Program-made: the position numbers and the translations under genes | Shown: positions 34,702-43,985 of the stretch, in pieces | Layout of the letters: every line of letters starts with the position of its first letter | Numbering within the stretch: the stretch's first letter is position 1 | Source: CAMAVH01 sp036500145 | Lineage (GTDB): Bacteria > Pseudomonadota > Alphaproteobacteria > SMXQ01 | Direction of reading: 5' to 3' | Length of the DNA: 64,000 nt | Assembly: GCA_036500145.1 (NCBI GenBank) | Contig: DASYCO010000004.1 | Location: forward strand, 18,007-82,006 | Notes under the pieces: model-generated | Databases searched by the model: none | Told to the model about the DNA's origin: nothing | What the model saw: the letters and a program-made list of their open reading frames with translations, nothing else

Positions 34702-34710
34702 TTATCCACA
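34702..34710 (+). promoter_or_regulatory. DnaA-box consensus upstream of purC
   Basis: A perfect TTATCCACA in the purC leader region. It is isolated; no cluster of boxes or AT-rich unwinding element is near, so it is not an origin. Confidence 0.4.
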
Positions 34711-34828
34711 GGGGGCCGGCGGCGTTGCGGCCCCCCTTGGAGTCCTATATGTTGCGGCTTCCTCGCGGCGCCCCGCCCGTCATATGGACGGCCCTCCCCG
34801 GCGCGCCCGTCCGCAGAGTGAGGATCAT

Positions 34829-35593
34829 TTGGCCCGCCGCAAGCAAGTCTACGAAGGTAAAGCGAAGGTTCTTTTCGAAGGCCCCGAGCCCGGTACTCTC
34901 GTCCAATATTTCAAAGATGATGCCACCGCCTTCAACAACAAGAAGAAGGGCACCATCACCGGCAAGGGCGTGCTGAACAACCGCATCTCCGAGCACCTGA
35001 TGCTGCGGCTGCACGACATCGGCATCCCGACGCACTTCATCCGCCGGCTGAACATGCGCGAGCAGCTCATCCGCGAAGTCGAGATCATCCCCATCGAAGT
35101 GGTCGTGCGCAACATCGCCGCCGGCTCGATCTCGCAGCGCCTCGGCATTCCCGAAGGCACGCCGCTGCCGCGCTCGATCGTCGAGTACTACTACAAGAAG
35201 GACGAGCTGAACGACCCGATGGTCTCGGAAGAGCACATCACCGCGTTCGGCTGGGCGGCGACGCCCGAGATCGACGACATCCTCAACATGTCGCTGCGCA
35301 TCAACGACTTCCTGATCGGCCTGTTCCTCGGCATCGGCATCCGCCTCGTCGACTTCAAGCTCGAGTTCGGCCGCCTGTACGACAACGACGAGATCCGCAT
35401 CGTGCTCGCCGACGAGATCAGCCCGGACAACTGCCGTCTGTGGGACGCCAGCACGAACGAGAAGATGGACAAGGACCGCTTCCGCCGCGACCTCGGCAAG
35501 ATCGAGGAAGCCTACCAGGAAGTCGCGCGTCGCCTCGGCATCCTGCCGGAAGGCGGCCAGACCGACTTCAAGGCCCCCAAGGCCATTCAGTAG
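34829..35593 (+). CDS. purC: Phosphoribosylaminoimidazole-succinocarboxamide synthase
   Basis: 254 aa from a TTG at 34829 with GAGG about 7 nt upstream; this gives the usual 'MARRKQVYEGKAKVLFEG' start and length. An ATG at 34784 would add 15 atypical residues. It ligates CAIR and aspartate using ATP. 'YFKDDATAFNNKKKG' (ATP-binding), 'IPIEVVVRNIAAGSI' and 'LVDFKLEFGR' are present. First gene of purC-purS-purQ-purL. Confidence 0.94.
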   Translation: MARRKQVYEGKAKVLFEGPEPGTLVQYFKDDATAFNNKKKGTITGKGVLNNRISEHLMLRLHDIGIPTHFIRRLNMREQLIREVEIIPIEVVVRNIAAGSISQRLGIPEGTPLPRSIVEYYYKKDELNDPMVSEEHITAFGWAATPEIDDILNMSLRINDFLIGLFLGIGIRLVDFKLEFGRLYDNDEIRIVLADEISPDNCRLWDASTNEKMDKDRFRRDLGKIEEAYQEVARRLGILPEGGQTDFKAPKAIQ

Positions 35594-35642
35594 GCCGGCG
35601 ATCCAGCAAGACGTCCTTTTCTCTCTCGTTTGCGAAAGTGCC

Positions 35643-35885
35643 ATGAAGGCTAAAGTCCACGTCACCCTCAAGACCGGCGTCCTCGATCCCCAGGGCAAGG
35701 CCATCGCCCATGCCCTGGGCTCGCTCGGCTTCGCCGGCGTCGAATCCGTCCGCCAGGGCAAGTTCATCGAGCTGGAGGTCGCCGAGACCGACGCGGCCAA
35801 GGCGCGCGCCCAGATCGACGACATGTGCAAGAAGCTCCTCGCCAACACGGTGATCGAGGATTACCGCATCGACCTGGAAGGCTGA
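35643..35885 (+). CDS. purS: Phosphoribosylformylglycinamidine synthase subunit PurS
   Basis: 80 aa. 'KAKVHVTLKTGVLDPQGKAI', 'GFAGVESVRQGKFIELEVAE' and 'MCKKLLANTVIEDYRI' match PurS over its full length. It bridges PurQ and PurL to channel ammonia in the FGAM synthase complex. It sits between purC and purQ. Confidence 0.95.
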   Translation: MKAKVHVTLKTGVLDPQGKAIAHALGSLGFAGVESVRQGKFIELEVAETDAAKARAQIDDMCKKLLANTVIEDYRIDLEG

Positions 35886-35915
35886 GCCCATGATCCAGCG
35901 GATTCGGAGCGCGGC

Positions 35916-36601
35916 ATGAAAGCGGCGGTCATCGTCTTTCCCGGATCGAACTGCGACCGCGACGTCCAGACGTCGCTCGCCGCCAGCATGGGCTCCCAGC
36001 CCGACATGGTCTGGCACGGCGACGCGGACCTGCCCAAGACCGACCTGATCGTCGTCCCCGGCGGCTTCTCCTACGGCGACTATCTGCGCTGCGGCGCCAT
36101 GGCGGCCCACTCGCCCGTCATGCGCGAAGTGGTCAAGCGCGCCCAGGGCGGCACGCCGGTGCTCGGCATCTGCAACGGCTTCCAGGTCATCACCGAAGCC
36201 GGCCTGCTGCCGGGCGTGCTGATGCGCAACGTCTCCCTCAGGTTCATCTGCAAGGACGTCCACCTGAAGGTCGAGCGCTCCGCCGCCCCCTTCACCGCCA
36301 AGTACAAGGTCGGCCAAACCGTGCGCATTCCCATCGCCCATGCCGAAGGCAACTACTTCGCCGATGCCGAAACGATGAAGCGCATCGAAGGCGAAGGCCG
36401 TGTGGCCTTCCGCTACGCGACGCCGGACGGCCAGGTCATCGCCGCCGCCAACCCGAACGGCGCCATCAACAACATCGCCGGCATCGTCAGCGAGAACGGC
36501 CGCGTGCTCGGCATGATGCCGCATCCGGAACGCCTCGCCGACCCGCTGCTCGGCGGCGCCGACGGCAAGGCCATGTTCGACGGCCTCGTGGAGGCCCTGT
36601 C

Positions 36602-36605
<4 letters not shown>
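35916..36605 (+). CDS. purQ: Phosphoribosylformylglycinamidine synthase glutaminase subunit PurQ
   Basis: 229 aa class I glutamine amidotransferase. Nucleophile Cys in 'VLGICNGFQVI', His in 'MMPHPERLAD', with Glu following. 'FPGSNCDRDV' is at the N-terminus. It supplies ammonia to PurL. The TGA overlaps the purL GTG (GTGA). Confidence 0.95.
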
Positions 36606-38848
<2,243 letters not shown>

Positions 38849-38884
38849 GCCGAAGGCCCTGTTTTTACTGAAGGATAGCCTGAC

Positions 38885-39124
38885 ATGGCGATGGACCCGG
38901 CCCAGATCGAGACCTTGATCAAAGAAGGCATCCCCGACGCCCAGGTGACCATCGAGGACCTGCGCGGCGACGGCGACCACTATGCCGCCTACGTCACCTC
39001 CGCCGCCTTCAAGGGCAAGACGCGCGTGCAGCAGCATCAGATGGTCTACAACGCCCTGAAGGGCCGCATGGGCAACGAGTTGCACGCGCTGGCGTTGCAG
39101 ACCACAATCGCGGAAGGCGCCTGA
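38885..39124 (+). CDS. BolA-family protein
   Basis: 79 aa. BolA/IbaG fold: 'ETLIKEGIPDAQVTIEDLRG', 'DHYAAYVTSAAFKGKTRVQQ', 'HQMVYNALKGRMGNELHALA'. The conserved His for [2Fe-2S] coordination with monothiol glutaredoxin lies in the 'VQQHQMVY' region. The Grx partner is encoded 51 bp downstream. Confidence 0.92.
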   Translation: MAMDPAQIETLIKEGIPDAQVTIEDLRGDGDHYAAYVTSAAFKGKTRVQQHQMVYNALKGRMGNELHALALQTTIAEGA

Positions 39125-39175
39125 GCGTTTACCGGCAGGCCCCCCGCGGCCGCCGTTCAATGAAGGAATGAGAGC

Positions 39176-39514
39176 ATGAGCGAGAATCCCGTCTTCGAGC
39201 AGATCAAGAGCGACATCTCCGCCAACGACGTCGTGCTCTACATGAAGGGCAGCCCGGTCTTCCCGCAGTGCGGCTTCTCCGCCGCCGTGGTCGAGATCCT
39301 GTCGCGCACCGGCGTGAAGTTCAAAGGCGTCGACGTGCTGACCGACCCCGGCATCCGCGAAGGCATCAAGCAGTTCTCTAGCTGGCCGACCATTCCGCAG
39401 CTCTACGTGAAGGGCGAATTCGTCGGCGGCTGCGACATCATCCGCGAGATGTTCGCCTCCGGCGAGCTGACCGAGCTGCTGCAGGAAAAGGGCGTCGCGA
39501 CCACCGTCGCCTGA
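39176..39514 (+). CDS. grxD: Monothiol glutaredoxin, Grx4 type
   Basis: 112 aa. CGFS active site in 'SPVFPQCGFSAAVVEIL', 'SSWPTIPQLYVKGEFVGG' (cis-Pro and glutathione site) and 'GCDIIREMFASGEL'. It carries [2Fe-2S] clusters, alone or with BolA. A strong terminator follows, ending the purine/Fe-S block. Confidence 0.95.
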   Translation: MSENPVFEQIKSDISANDVVLYMKGSPVFPQCGFSAAVVEILSRTGVKFKGVDVLTDPGIREGIKQFSSWPTIPQLYVKGEFVGGCDIIREMFASGELTELLQEKGVATTVA

Positions 39515-39536
39515 CGTCATCTCAGCTTGCGAAGCG

Positions 39537-39568
39537 AAAGGGCCGGCGCTGGTGCGCCGGCCCTTTTT
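39537..39568. terminator. Rho-independent terminator between grxD and the flavoprotein gene
   Basis: A perfect 13-bp stem AAAGGGCCGGCGC / GCGCCGGCCCTTT with a TGGT loop and TTTTT. It works for both convergent genes. Confidence 0.92.
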
Positions 39569-39582
39569 GTTGGCGCCGAGCC

Positions 39583-40209
39583 TTAGGCCGGCACCGTCGC
39601 CTTCGTGCTGGCGAAGGACTGGGCCAGCTCGGCGACCCGTCGGCCGAGATGTTCGGCCGTGCGCAGGTCGCTGGCGATCGGGCCCTTGTCCGGGCCTTCG
39701 TCGGCGTTCGACTGCGCCATCGCGCCGATGAAGCTGCCGAGCCGGTTCAAGTCCTCGACGCTGCCCTTCGAGCTGTTGTTGCCGCCCGGCAGGCCGAGGG
39801 GGACCCACAGCATGCCGTGCTGCGCGGCGAAGATCGCGAGCTGGACCAGGGTGTTCAGCTTGTCGCCCGACTGCGACGCCGAGTTGGTGAAGCCGGCGGC
39901 GAGCTTGTTGCGCCAGCCCGCGGCGACCCAGGTCTTCGACGTGCCGTCCATGAAGGCTTTGAACTGGGCCGAGACGCCGCCCATGTAGGTCGGCGTGCCG
40001 AAGATGATCGCGTCCGCCGCATTCAGTTCGTCGGCGCGTGCTTCGACTTCCTCGACTGGGATCAGCGACACCTTGCTGCCGGGCAGGCTGCGGGCCCCGG
40101 CGGCGACCGCCTCGGCCTGCTTCTGCGTGTGGCCGTAGCCCGAGTGGTAGACGACGGCGACCTGCGGAGCGGCCTGGCCAAGGCTGACGGGCCGGTTGAT
40201 GGCGTTCAT
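39583..40209 (-). CDS. WrbA-like NAD(P)H-dependent FMN reductase / quinone reductase
   Basis: 208 aa from the ATG at 40209 (AAAGGAT upstream). Flavodoxin-like fold: 'VAVVYHSGYGHTQKQAEAVA' is the FMN phosphate loop. 'DAIIFGTPTYMGGVSAQFKA' and 'LPGGNNSSKGSVEDLNRLGS' fit the WrbA relatives. The likely role is two-electron reduction of quinones, protecting against quinone stress. Divergent from an HxlR-type regulator. Confidence 0.82.
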   Translation of the reverse strand: MNAINRPVSLGQAAPQVAVVYHSGYGHTQKQAEAVAAGARSLPGSKVSLIPVEEVEARADELNAADAIIFGTPTYMGGVSAQFKAFMDGTSKTWVAAGWRNKLAAGFTNSASQSGDKLNTLVQLAIFAAQHGMLWVPLGLPGGNNSSKGSVEDLNRLGSFIGAMAQSNADEGPDKGPIASDLRTAEHLGRRVAELAQSFASTKATVPA

Positions 40210-40292
40210 GATGGAAATCCTTTGCTGGCTTGTCCCCCTCAGGCCGCTGCCGGTATCCCCCGGGTAACGGTAAATTTTAGGGATCAAGTATG

Positions 40293-40359
40293 TTTTAGTA
40301 ACTTCACACCATATGCTCCTCTTGATTTCCTCTGTAAAGTAGTTATCTTTTAGTAACTA
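40293..40359. repeat. Paired TTTTAGTAACT repeats in the flavoprotein/HxlR intergenic region
   Basis: TTTTAGTAACT occurs at 40293-40303 and again at 40348-40358. The second copy is part of an inverted repeat TAGTTA-N8-TAACTA (40340-40359). One copy lies near each divergent gene, so these are probable HxlR operators. Confidence 0.6.
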
Positions 40360-40389
40360 AATTTGTCCCCCAGCTTATTCGAGGTCATC

Positions 40390-40803
40390 ATGCGCGAAGC
40401 TCACCATGCCGAATGCCCGATGGATTCCCTGCTCCGTCTCCTGATGGGGCCCTGGACCAGCTACATCATCTGGGTGCTGCGCAACGAAGGCCCGACGCGC
40501 TTCGGCGAGCTGAAGCGCAAGGTGCCCGGCATCTCCGCCAAGGTGCTCACCGAGCGCCTGCGCATGCTGGAAGGCGCCGAGCTGATCACGCGCCACCATG
40601 AGCCGACGATCCCACCGCAAGTGACCTACGCACTCGCCCCGCGCGGCGAAGAGCTGCGCGGCATCCTCGACACGCTGAACGGCGTCGCGCTGCGCTGGCG
40701 CGCCGAGGACCAGACGAAGAAGAACCTGACGCCGGACAGCCAGGCGCCCGACTGCCAGAGCGCCGACATGCCCGCCGCCGGCCAGAAGCCAGTCACGGTC
40801 TGA
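40390..40803 (+). CDS. HxlR-family transcriptional regulator
   Basis: 137 aa from the ATG at 40390; a TTG at 40363 is the upstream alternative. HxlR winged helix: 'HAECPMDSLLRLLMGPWTSY', 'GPTRFGELKRKVPGISAKVL', 'YALAPRGEELRGIL'. The Cys in 'AECPMD' matches the redox-sensing N-terminal Cys of YodB/QorR-type members. With the divergent quinone-reductase-like gene, a quinone- or oxidant-responsive switch is likely (inference). Confidence 0.87.
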   Translation: MREAHHAECPMDSLLRLLMGPWTSYIIWVLRNEGPTRFGELKRKVPGISAKVLTERLRMLEGAELITRHHEPTIPPQVTYALAPRGEELRGILDTLNGVALRWRAEDQTKKNLTPDSQAPDCQSADMPAAGQKPVTV

Positions 40804-41146
40804 GGATTCGCGGACGCGGCCTTCCCGGCTGCGTCCGCATCTCCCCCCGCCTCCTGCCCGTTCCGCCTGCATGTGGCGATATGGGCGTTTTCCCGCACGT
40901 CCTGACATCCGTTAGGGGGCTAGGCATCGCCCGGCCCCGCCCCTAGACTCGCCCGCAGACCGGTTCAAGCCGGCGCGCCCCTCGTGAAGGAGGCCGAACT
41001 AGGGAGAACGATCGCCCGCCGACAGGCGGGCTCGGGCCATCGGGCCCGCGCAACAGGACAAGTCCAGCCGCGACATCGCGTCGACGCTCCGCGTCGCGCG
41101 CGCCTGCGCGTCGAAGGCCTTGCCGCAGCCATAACAGGAGAAATGC
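40804..41146. other. 343-bp GC-rich intergenic region before the third tctC gene
   Basis: A hairpin with a GCGGACGC/GCGTCCGC stem (about 40810-40837) follows the HxlR gene but has no T-run. Near 41025-41065 two short GC stems (GCCCGCC..GGCGGGC, GGCC..GGCC) lie in the presumed leader. No gene is supported. Confidence 0.35.
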
Positions 41147-42166
41147 ATGAGGCTCACGCGTCCGTCGCTCGCGCTCTGCGCGCTGCTCGCCCCTCTGGCC
41201 CTGGCCGGAACGGCCAGCGCCCAGGAGAACTTCTACGCCGGCAAGACCATCAACATCGTCGTCGGCCTGTCGCCGGGCGGCGGCTACGACCAGTACGCCC
41301 GCCTGCTGGCGCGCCACTACAACCGCAACATTCCGGGCAACCCGACCATCGTCGTGCAGAACATGCCGGGCGCCGGCAGCCTGCAGTCGGTGCGCTACCT
41401 CGACGGCTCGGCGGCGAAGGACGGCACCGTCATCACCGCCTTCAACCCGGGCCTGCTCATCCAGTCGATGACCATCCCCGACAAGATCAAGATCAACTTC
41501 AAGAACTATGCCTGGCTCGGCAGCATCGGCAACGACCTGCGCATCTGCTACACGTGGGGCACCAAGGGCATCAAGAACTTCGACGACCTGCTCAAGCGCG
41601 ACCAGGTCATCATGGGCGACACCGGCGCCGGCTCCTCGGCCTACGTGAACCAGAAGATGCTGCAGCAGATCTTCGGCATGAAGCTGAAGCAGGTGCTCGG
41701 CTATCCCGGCAGCGCCGAGAAGCGCATCGCCATCGAACGCGGCGAGCTCGACGGCGACTGCACCTCCTGGACCAGCACGCCCGAGGACTGGCTGCGCGAC
41801 AAGAAGATCGACGTGGTCGTGCGCTTCCAGGAGCACGCCACCCATGGCCTGCCGGAGAGCGTGCCTTACGCCGGCGACCGGATCACGGACCCGAACAAGA
41901 AGAAGCTGTTCGAGCTCCTGAACGCGCCGGCGGACATCGGCCGCCCCTACATCCTGTCGAAGGACGTGCCGGCGGACCGCTTGAAGATCCTGCGCGACAG
42001 CTTCGCCAAGACGATGAAGGATCCGCAGTTCAACGCCGAAGCCGACAAGATGCAGCTCATCATCGAGCCGATCGACGGCGACCAGGTGCAGAAGATGCTG
42101 CAGGAGCTCTATTCGACGCCGCCCGACATGGTCGCCGCGGCGAAGGAGATCAGCGGCGACCAATGA
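41147..42166 (+). CDS. TctC/Bug-family periplasmic solute receptor (copy 3)
   Basis: 339 aa. Signal peptide at residues 1-25 (ending TASAQ); AGGAGA upstream. 'GLSPGGGYDQYARLLARHYN', 'IVVQNMPGAGSLQSVRYLDG', 'LGYPGSAEKRIAIERGELDG'. This is the same architecture as the receptors at 10249 and 20898. It is monocistronic between its own leader and a terminator, with no tctAB nearby. Solute unknown. Confidence 0.87.
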   Translation: MRLTRPSLALCALLAPLALAGTASAQENFYAGKTINIVVGLSPGGGYDQYARLLARHYNRNIPGNPTIVVQNMPGAGSLQSVRYLDGSAAKDGTVITAFNPGLLIQSMTIPDKIKINFKNYAWLGSIGNDLRICYTWGTKGIKNFDDLLKRDQVIMGDTGAGSSAYVNQKMLQQIFGMKLKQVLGYPGSAEKRIAIERGELDGDCTSWTSTPEDWLRDKKIDVVVRFQEHATHGLPESVPYAGDRITDPNKKKLFELLNAPADIGRPYILSKDVPADRLKILRDSFAKTMKDPQFNAEADKMQLIIEPIDGDQVQKMLQELYSTPPDMVAAAKEISGDQ

Positions 42167-42186
42167 TCGCCCACAGCAGGACGACG

Positions 42187-42217
42187 AACGGCCGGAGAGC
42201 GCTCTCCGGCCGTTTTC
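42187..42217 (+). terminator. Terminator after the third tctC gene
   Basis: The palindrome AACGGCCGGAGAGC / GCTCTCCGGCCGTT (42187-42214) runs into TTTT at 42213-42216, 20 bp after the stop. Confidence 0.85.
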
Positions 42218-42236
42218 GTTTACAGGCCATGCAGGC

Positions 42237-42911
42237 TCAGCGGGGCGTGCGGCCGACCGTGATGCCCTGGCGGATCTTCATCTGCTCGACGTAGGGCGTC
42301 GACTTCATCAGCTCGGCGACGGCGATCGCGTCGTCGCGCGTCCAGGCCCAGATCATGCGCCCGGGCTTGTTGCCGTTGAACGTCACCGCAAGGTTGCCGA
42401 CATAGACGACTTCGCCGGCGTGCACGGTGAAGCCGGGCGTGCCGACCTTCGCCGTCGCGTTCTCCGGAAGGTCGGTGCGGACAATCTCCTGCGTGCCGGA
42501 GTTGAACGTCACCTCGCCGCCTTCGAAGTTCGCGATGCCGTAGAAGTCGCCGCGAAAGATCCAGGCCAGCGCATAATCTCCCGCCGGTATCCGGTAGACC
42601 CGGTACTGGATCTGGTCGCAGGCCGCCGAGCGGCGCTGCGCGCAGCGCTCTGTGGCGGTGACCATCGCCTTGCCGATGCGCGCCCCGGTCTTCCCGTCGA
42701 CCGGCATCCAGCCGAGGTGGACGGGATACTCGACGTTGAAGCGGCTACGCTCGACGCCACGGAAGGCGTAGCCGATGACGACGTAGGCTTCGTCGGCGGC
42801 CAGCGGCGTCGTGGCGTAGTCGACCGTCGGAAAGATCGGCGCCGTCTTCTGCAGGTCGGCCGCGCCGCCCGCCAGCAGCAGAACGGCAGCGAGAAAGGCC
42901 AAGCGTTTCAT
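42237..42911 (-). CDS. Hypothetical exported protein
   Basis: 224 aa from the ATG at 42911 (GGGGGA upstream). Signal peptide 'MKRLAFLAAVLLLAGGAAD'. The mature part is beta-rich ('DEAYVVIGYAFRGVERSRFN', 'YRVYRIPAGDYALAWIFRGD', 'GEVVYVGNLAVTFNGNKPGR'). It resembles the immunoglobulin-like sandwich of small exported DUF proteins, but I cannot name the family. Two Cys could pair. Convergent with the third tctC gene. Confidence 0.65.
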   Translation of the reverse strand: MKRLAFLAAVLLLAGGAADLQKTAPIFPTVDYATTPLAADEAYVVIGYAFRGVERSRFNVEYPVHLGWMPVDGKTGARIGKAMVTATERCAQRRSAACDQIQYRVYRIPAGDYALAWIFRGDFYGIANFEGGEVTFNSGTQEIVRTDLPENATAKVGTPGFTVHAGEVVYVGNLAVTFNGNKPGRMIWAWTRDDAIAVAELMKSTPYVEQMKIRQGITVGRTPR

Positions 42912-43231
42912 GTCATCCCCCAAATGTGCGATGGCGCGATCATAGCCGTGCGCGCCAAAAGAGAAAAACCGGGCCTTCTCACCCGGTCAAAGCTCTTTGC
43001 GCTGGCCCGCATCTCGTTCTTGTCTGGCGCGATCCTTTCCGTTTTGGTCTGGATTTGTCGCGGCTGGCGCGATCCGTAACTCCCCGATGCGGCAGCGGTT
43101 CGACCGGACGCCGCGAAGGCGATCGCAAGCGCCTGGCCTATCGCCATGCCGAAAACTCATTTTTCTATGGCCTAAGGCCGCAGGGTCTTTTAAGGAAGGC
43201 CCTGTCTATTGTCTGAGCCGGGGGGCTTACC
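42912..43231. other. 320-bp intergenic region between divergent exported-protein and bcsS genes
   Basis: It contains a 12-bp direct repeat CTGGCGCGATCC (43024-43035 and 43064-43075). Close to bcsS are two hairpins: GGCC-TAA-GGCC near 43169-43179, and CAGGG..CCCTG at 43181-43204. No tRNA or open frame is convincing. Confidence 0.4.
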
Positions 43232-43942
43232 GTGCCGAACAAGAAATTGCTGGCAGCTTTCGCGGCCGGAATGATGCTGTCGTCTGCCGCCGCCAAGGCG
43301 GAAAGCCTGTCCGTCTGGACTGGAGCCGATGTGGCGCCGAATTCGTATTTCGCCTACCTCGGTGGCGTCGCGGCGCTGTCCGGCCAGGCGATCGAGCGGG
43401 AAGACGGCTTCCTGTTCCGTTTCGGCGGCGGCTACGGGGAATATCACTACGACACGGTCGCAGTCAGCACCGGCAGGGTCGATGCGAACCTGACGGCCGG
43501 CGAGCTCATGCTGGGCTACAGCTTCTTCTTCGCCAACGGCAGCCTCGGCGTCTATATGGGCGGCAATGCCGAACGCCACGACGCGTCGCCGGTGGATTCC
43601 GGCAACAGCGTGCGAGGCACCGCAGGCGGCCTCAAGGGCAGCGCGGACCTGAAACTGACCCCCATGCAGAACGTTTCGCTCGGCGCTTCGGGATCCTATT
43701 CCTCGGCATTCGATTCCTATTGGACGCATTTGGACGCGGGCTACGACTTCGGCCCGTTCAGCTTCGGGCCGGAAGCGACGTTTCTAGGCAACGAAGGCTT
43801 CAACCAGTCGCGCTTCGGGGCGGCGATCTCGAACGTCGACATCGGCTTCGCGATGCTGCGCCTGTACGGCGGCTATGCCGAGAATCGCAGCCGCGGCGCC
43901 GACGGTTTCTATGCCGGCTTCGGGCTCGGCGCGGATTTCTAG
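43232..43942 (+). CDS. bcsS: Cellulose biosynthesis protein BcsS
   Basis: 236 aa from a GTG with GGGGGG upstream. Signal peptide at residues 1-23 (ending AAAKA). It is then an outer-membrane beta-barrel-like protein with alternating pattern: 'SLSVWTGADVAPNSYFAYLG', 'ELMLGYSFFFANGSLGVYMG', 'HLDAGYDFGPFSFGPEATFL', ending in Phe. This matches the BcsS family found in alphaproteobacteria near cellulose synthase genes. It is convergent with the PilZ-cellulose synthase gene, which supports the assignment. Confidence 0.75.
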   Translation: MPNKKLLAAFAAGMMLSSAAAKAESLSVWTGADVAPNSYFAYLGGVAALSGQAIEREDGFLFRFGGGYGEYHYDTVAVSTGRVDANLTAGELMLGYSFFFANGSLGVYMGGNAERHDASPVDSGNSVRGTAGGLKGSADLKLTPMQNVSLGASGSYSSAFDSYWTHLDAGYDFGPFSFGPEATFLGNEGFNQSRFGAAISNVDIGFAMLRLYGGYAENRSRGADGFYAGFGLGADF

Positions 43943-43977
43943 AAGCGACGGTTTCTAGAAGCGGGCGGTTTCTAGAA
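43936..43977. repeat. Three closely spaced TTTCTAGAAG repeats at the bcsS stop
   Basis: The palindromic core TTCTAGAA occurs three times about 16 bp apart, each in a GG/GA-TTTCTAGAAG context. The first copy contains the bcsS TAG stop. The repeat separates bcsS from the convergent glycosyltransferase stop. Confidence 0.7.
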
Positions 43978-43985
43978 GGCGGCGC

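Noticed and set aside
34668..34828. Replication origin near the DnaA box upstream of purC
   Set aside because: There is a single box, no AT-rich region, and no dnaA, dnaN, hemE or parAB neighbours.
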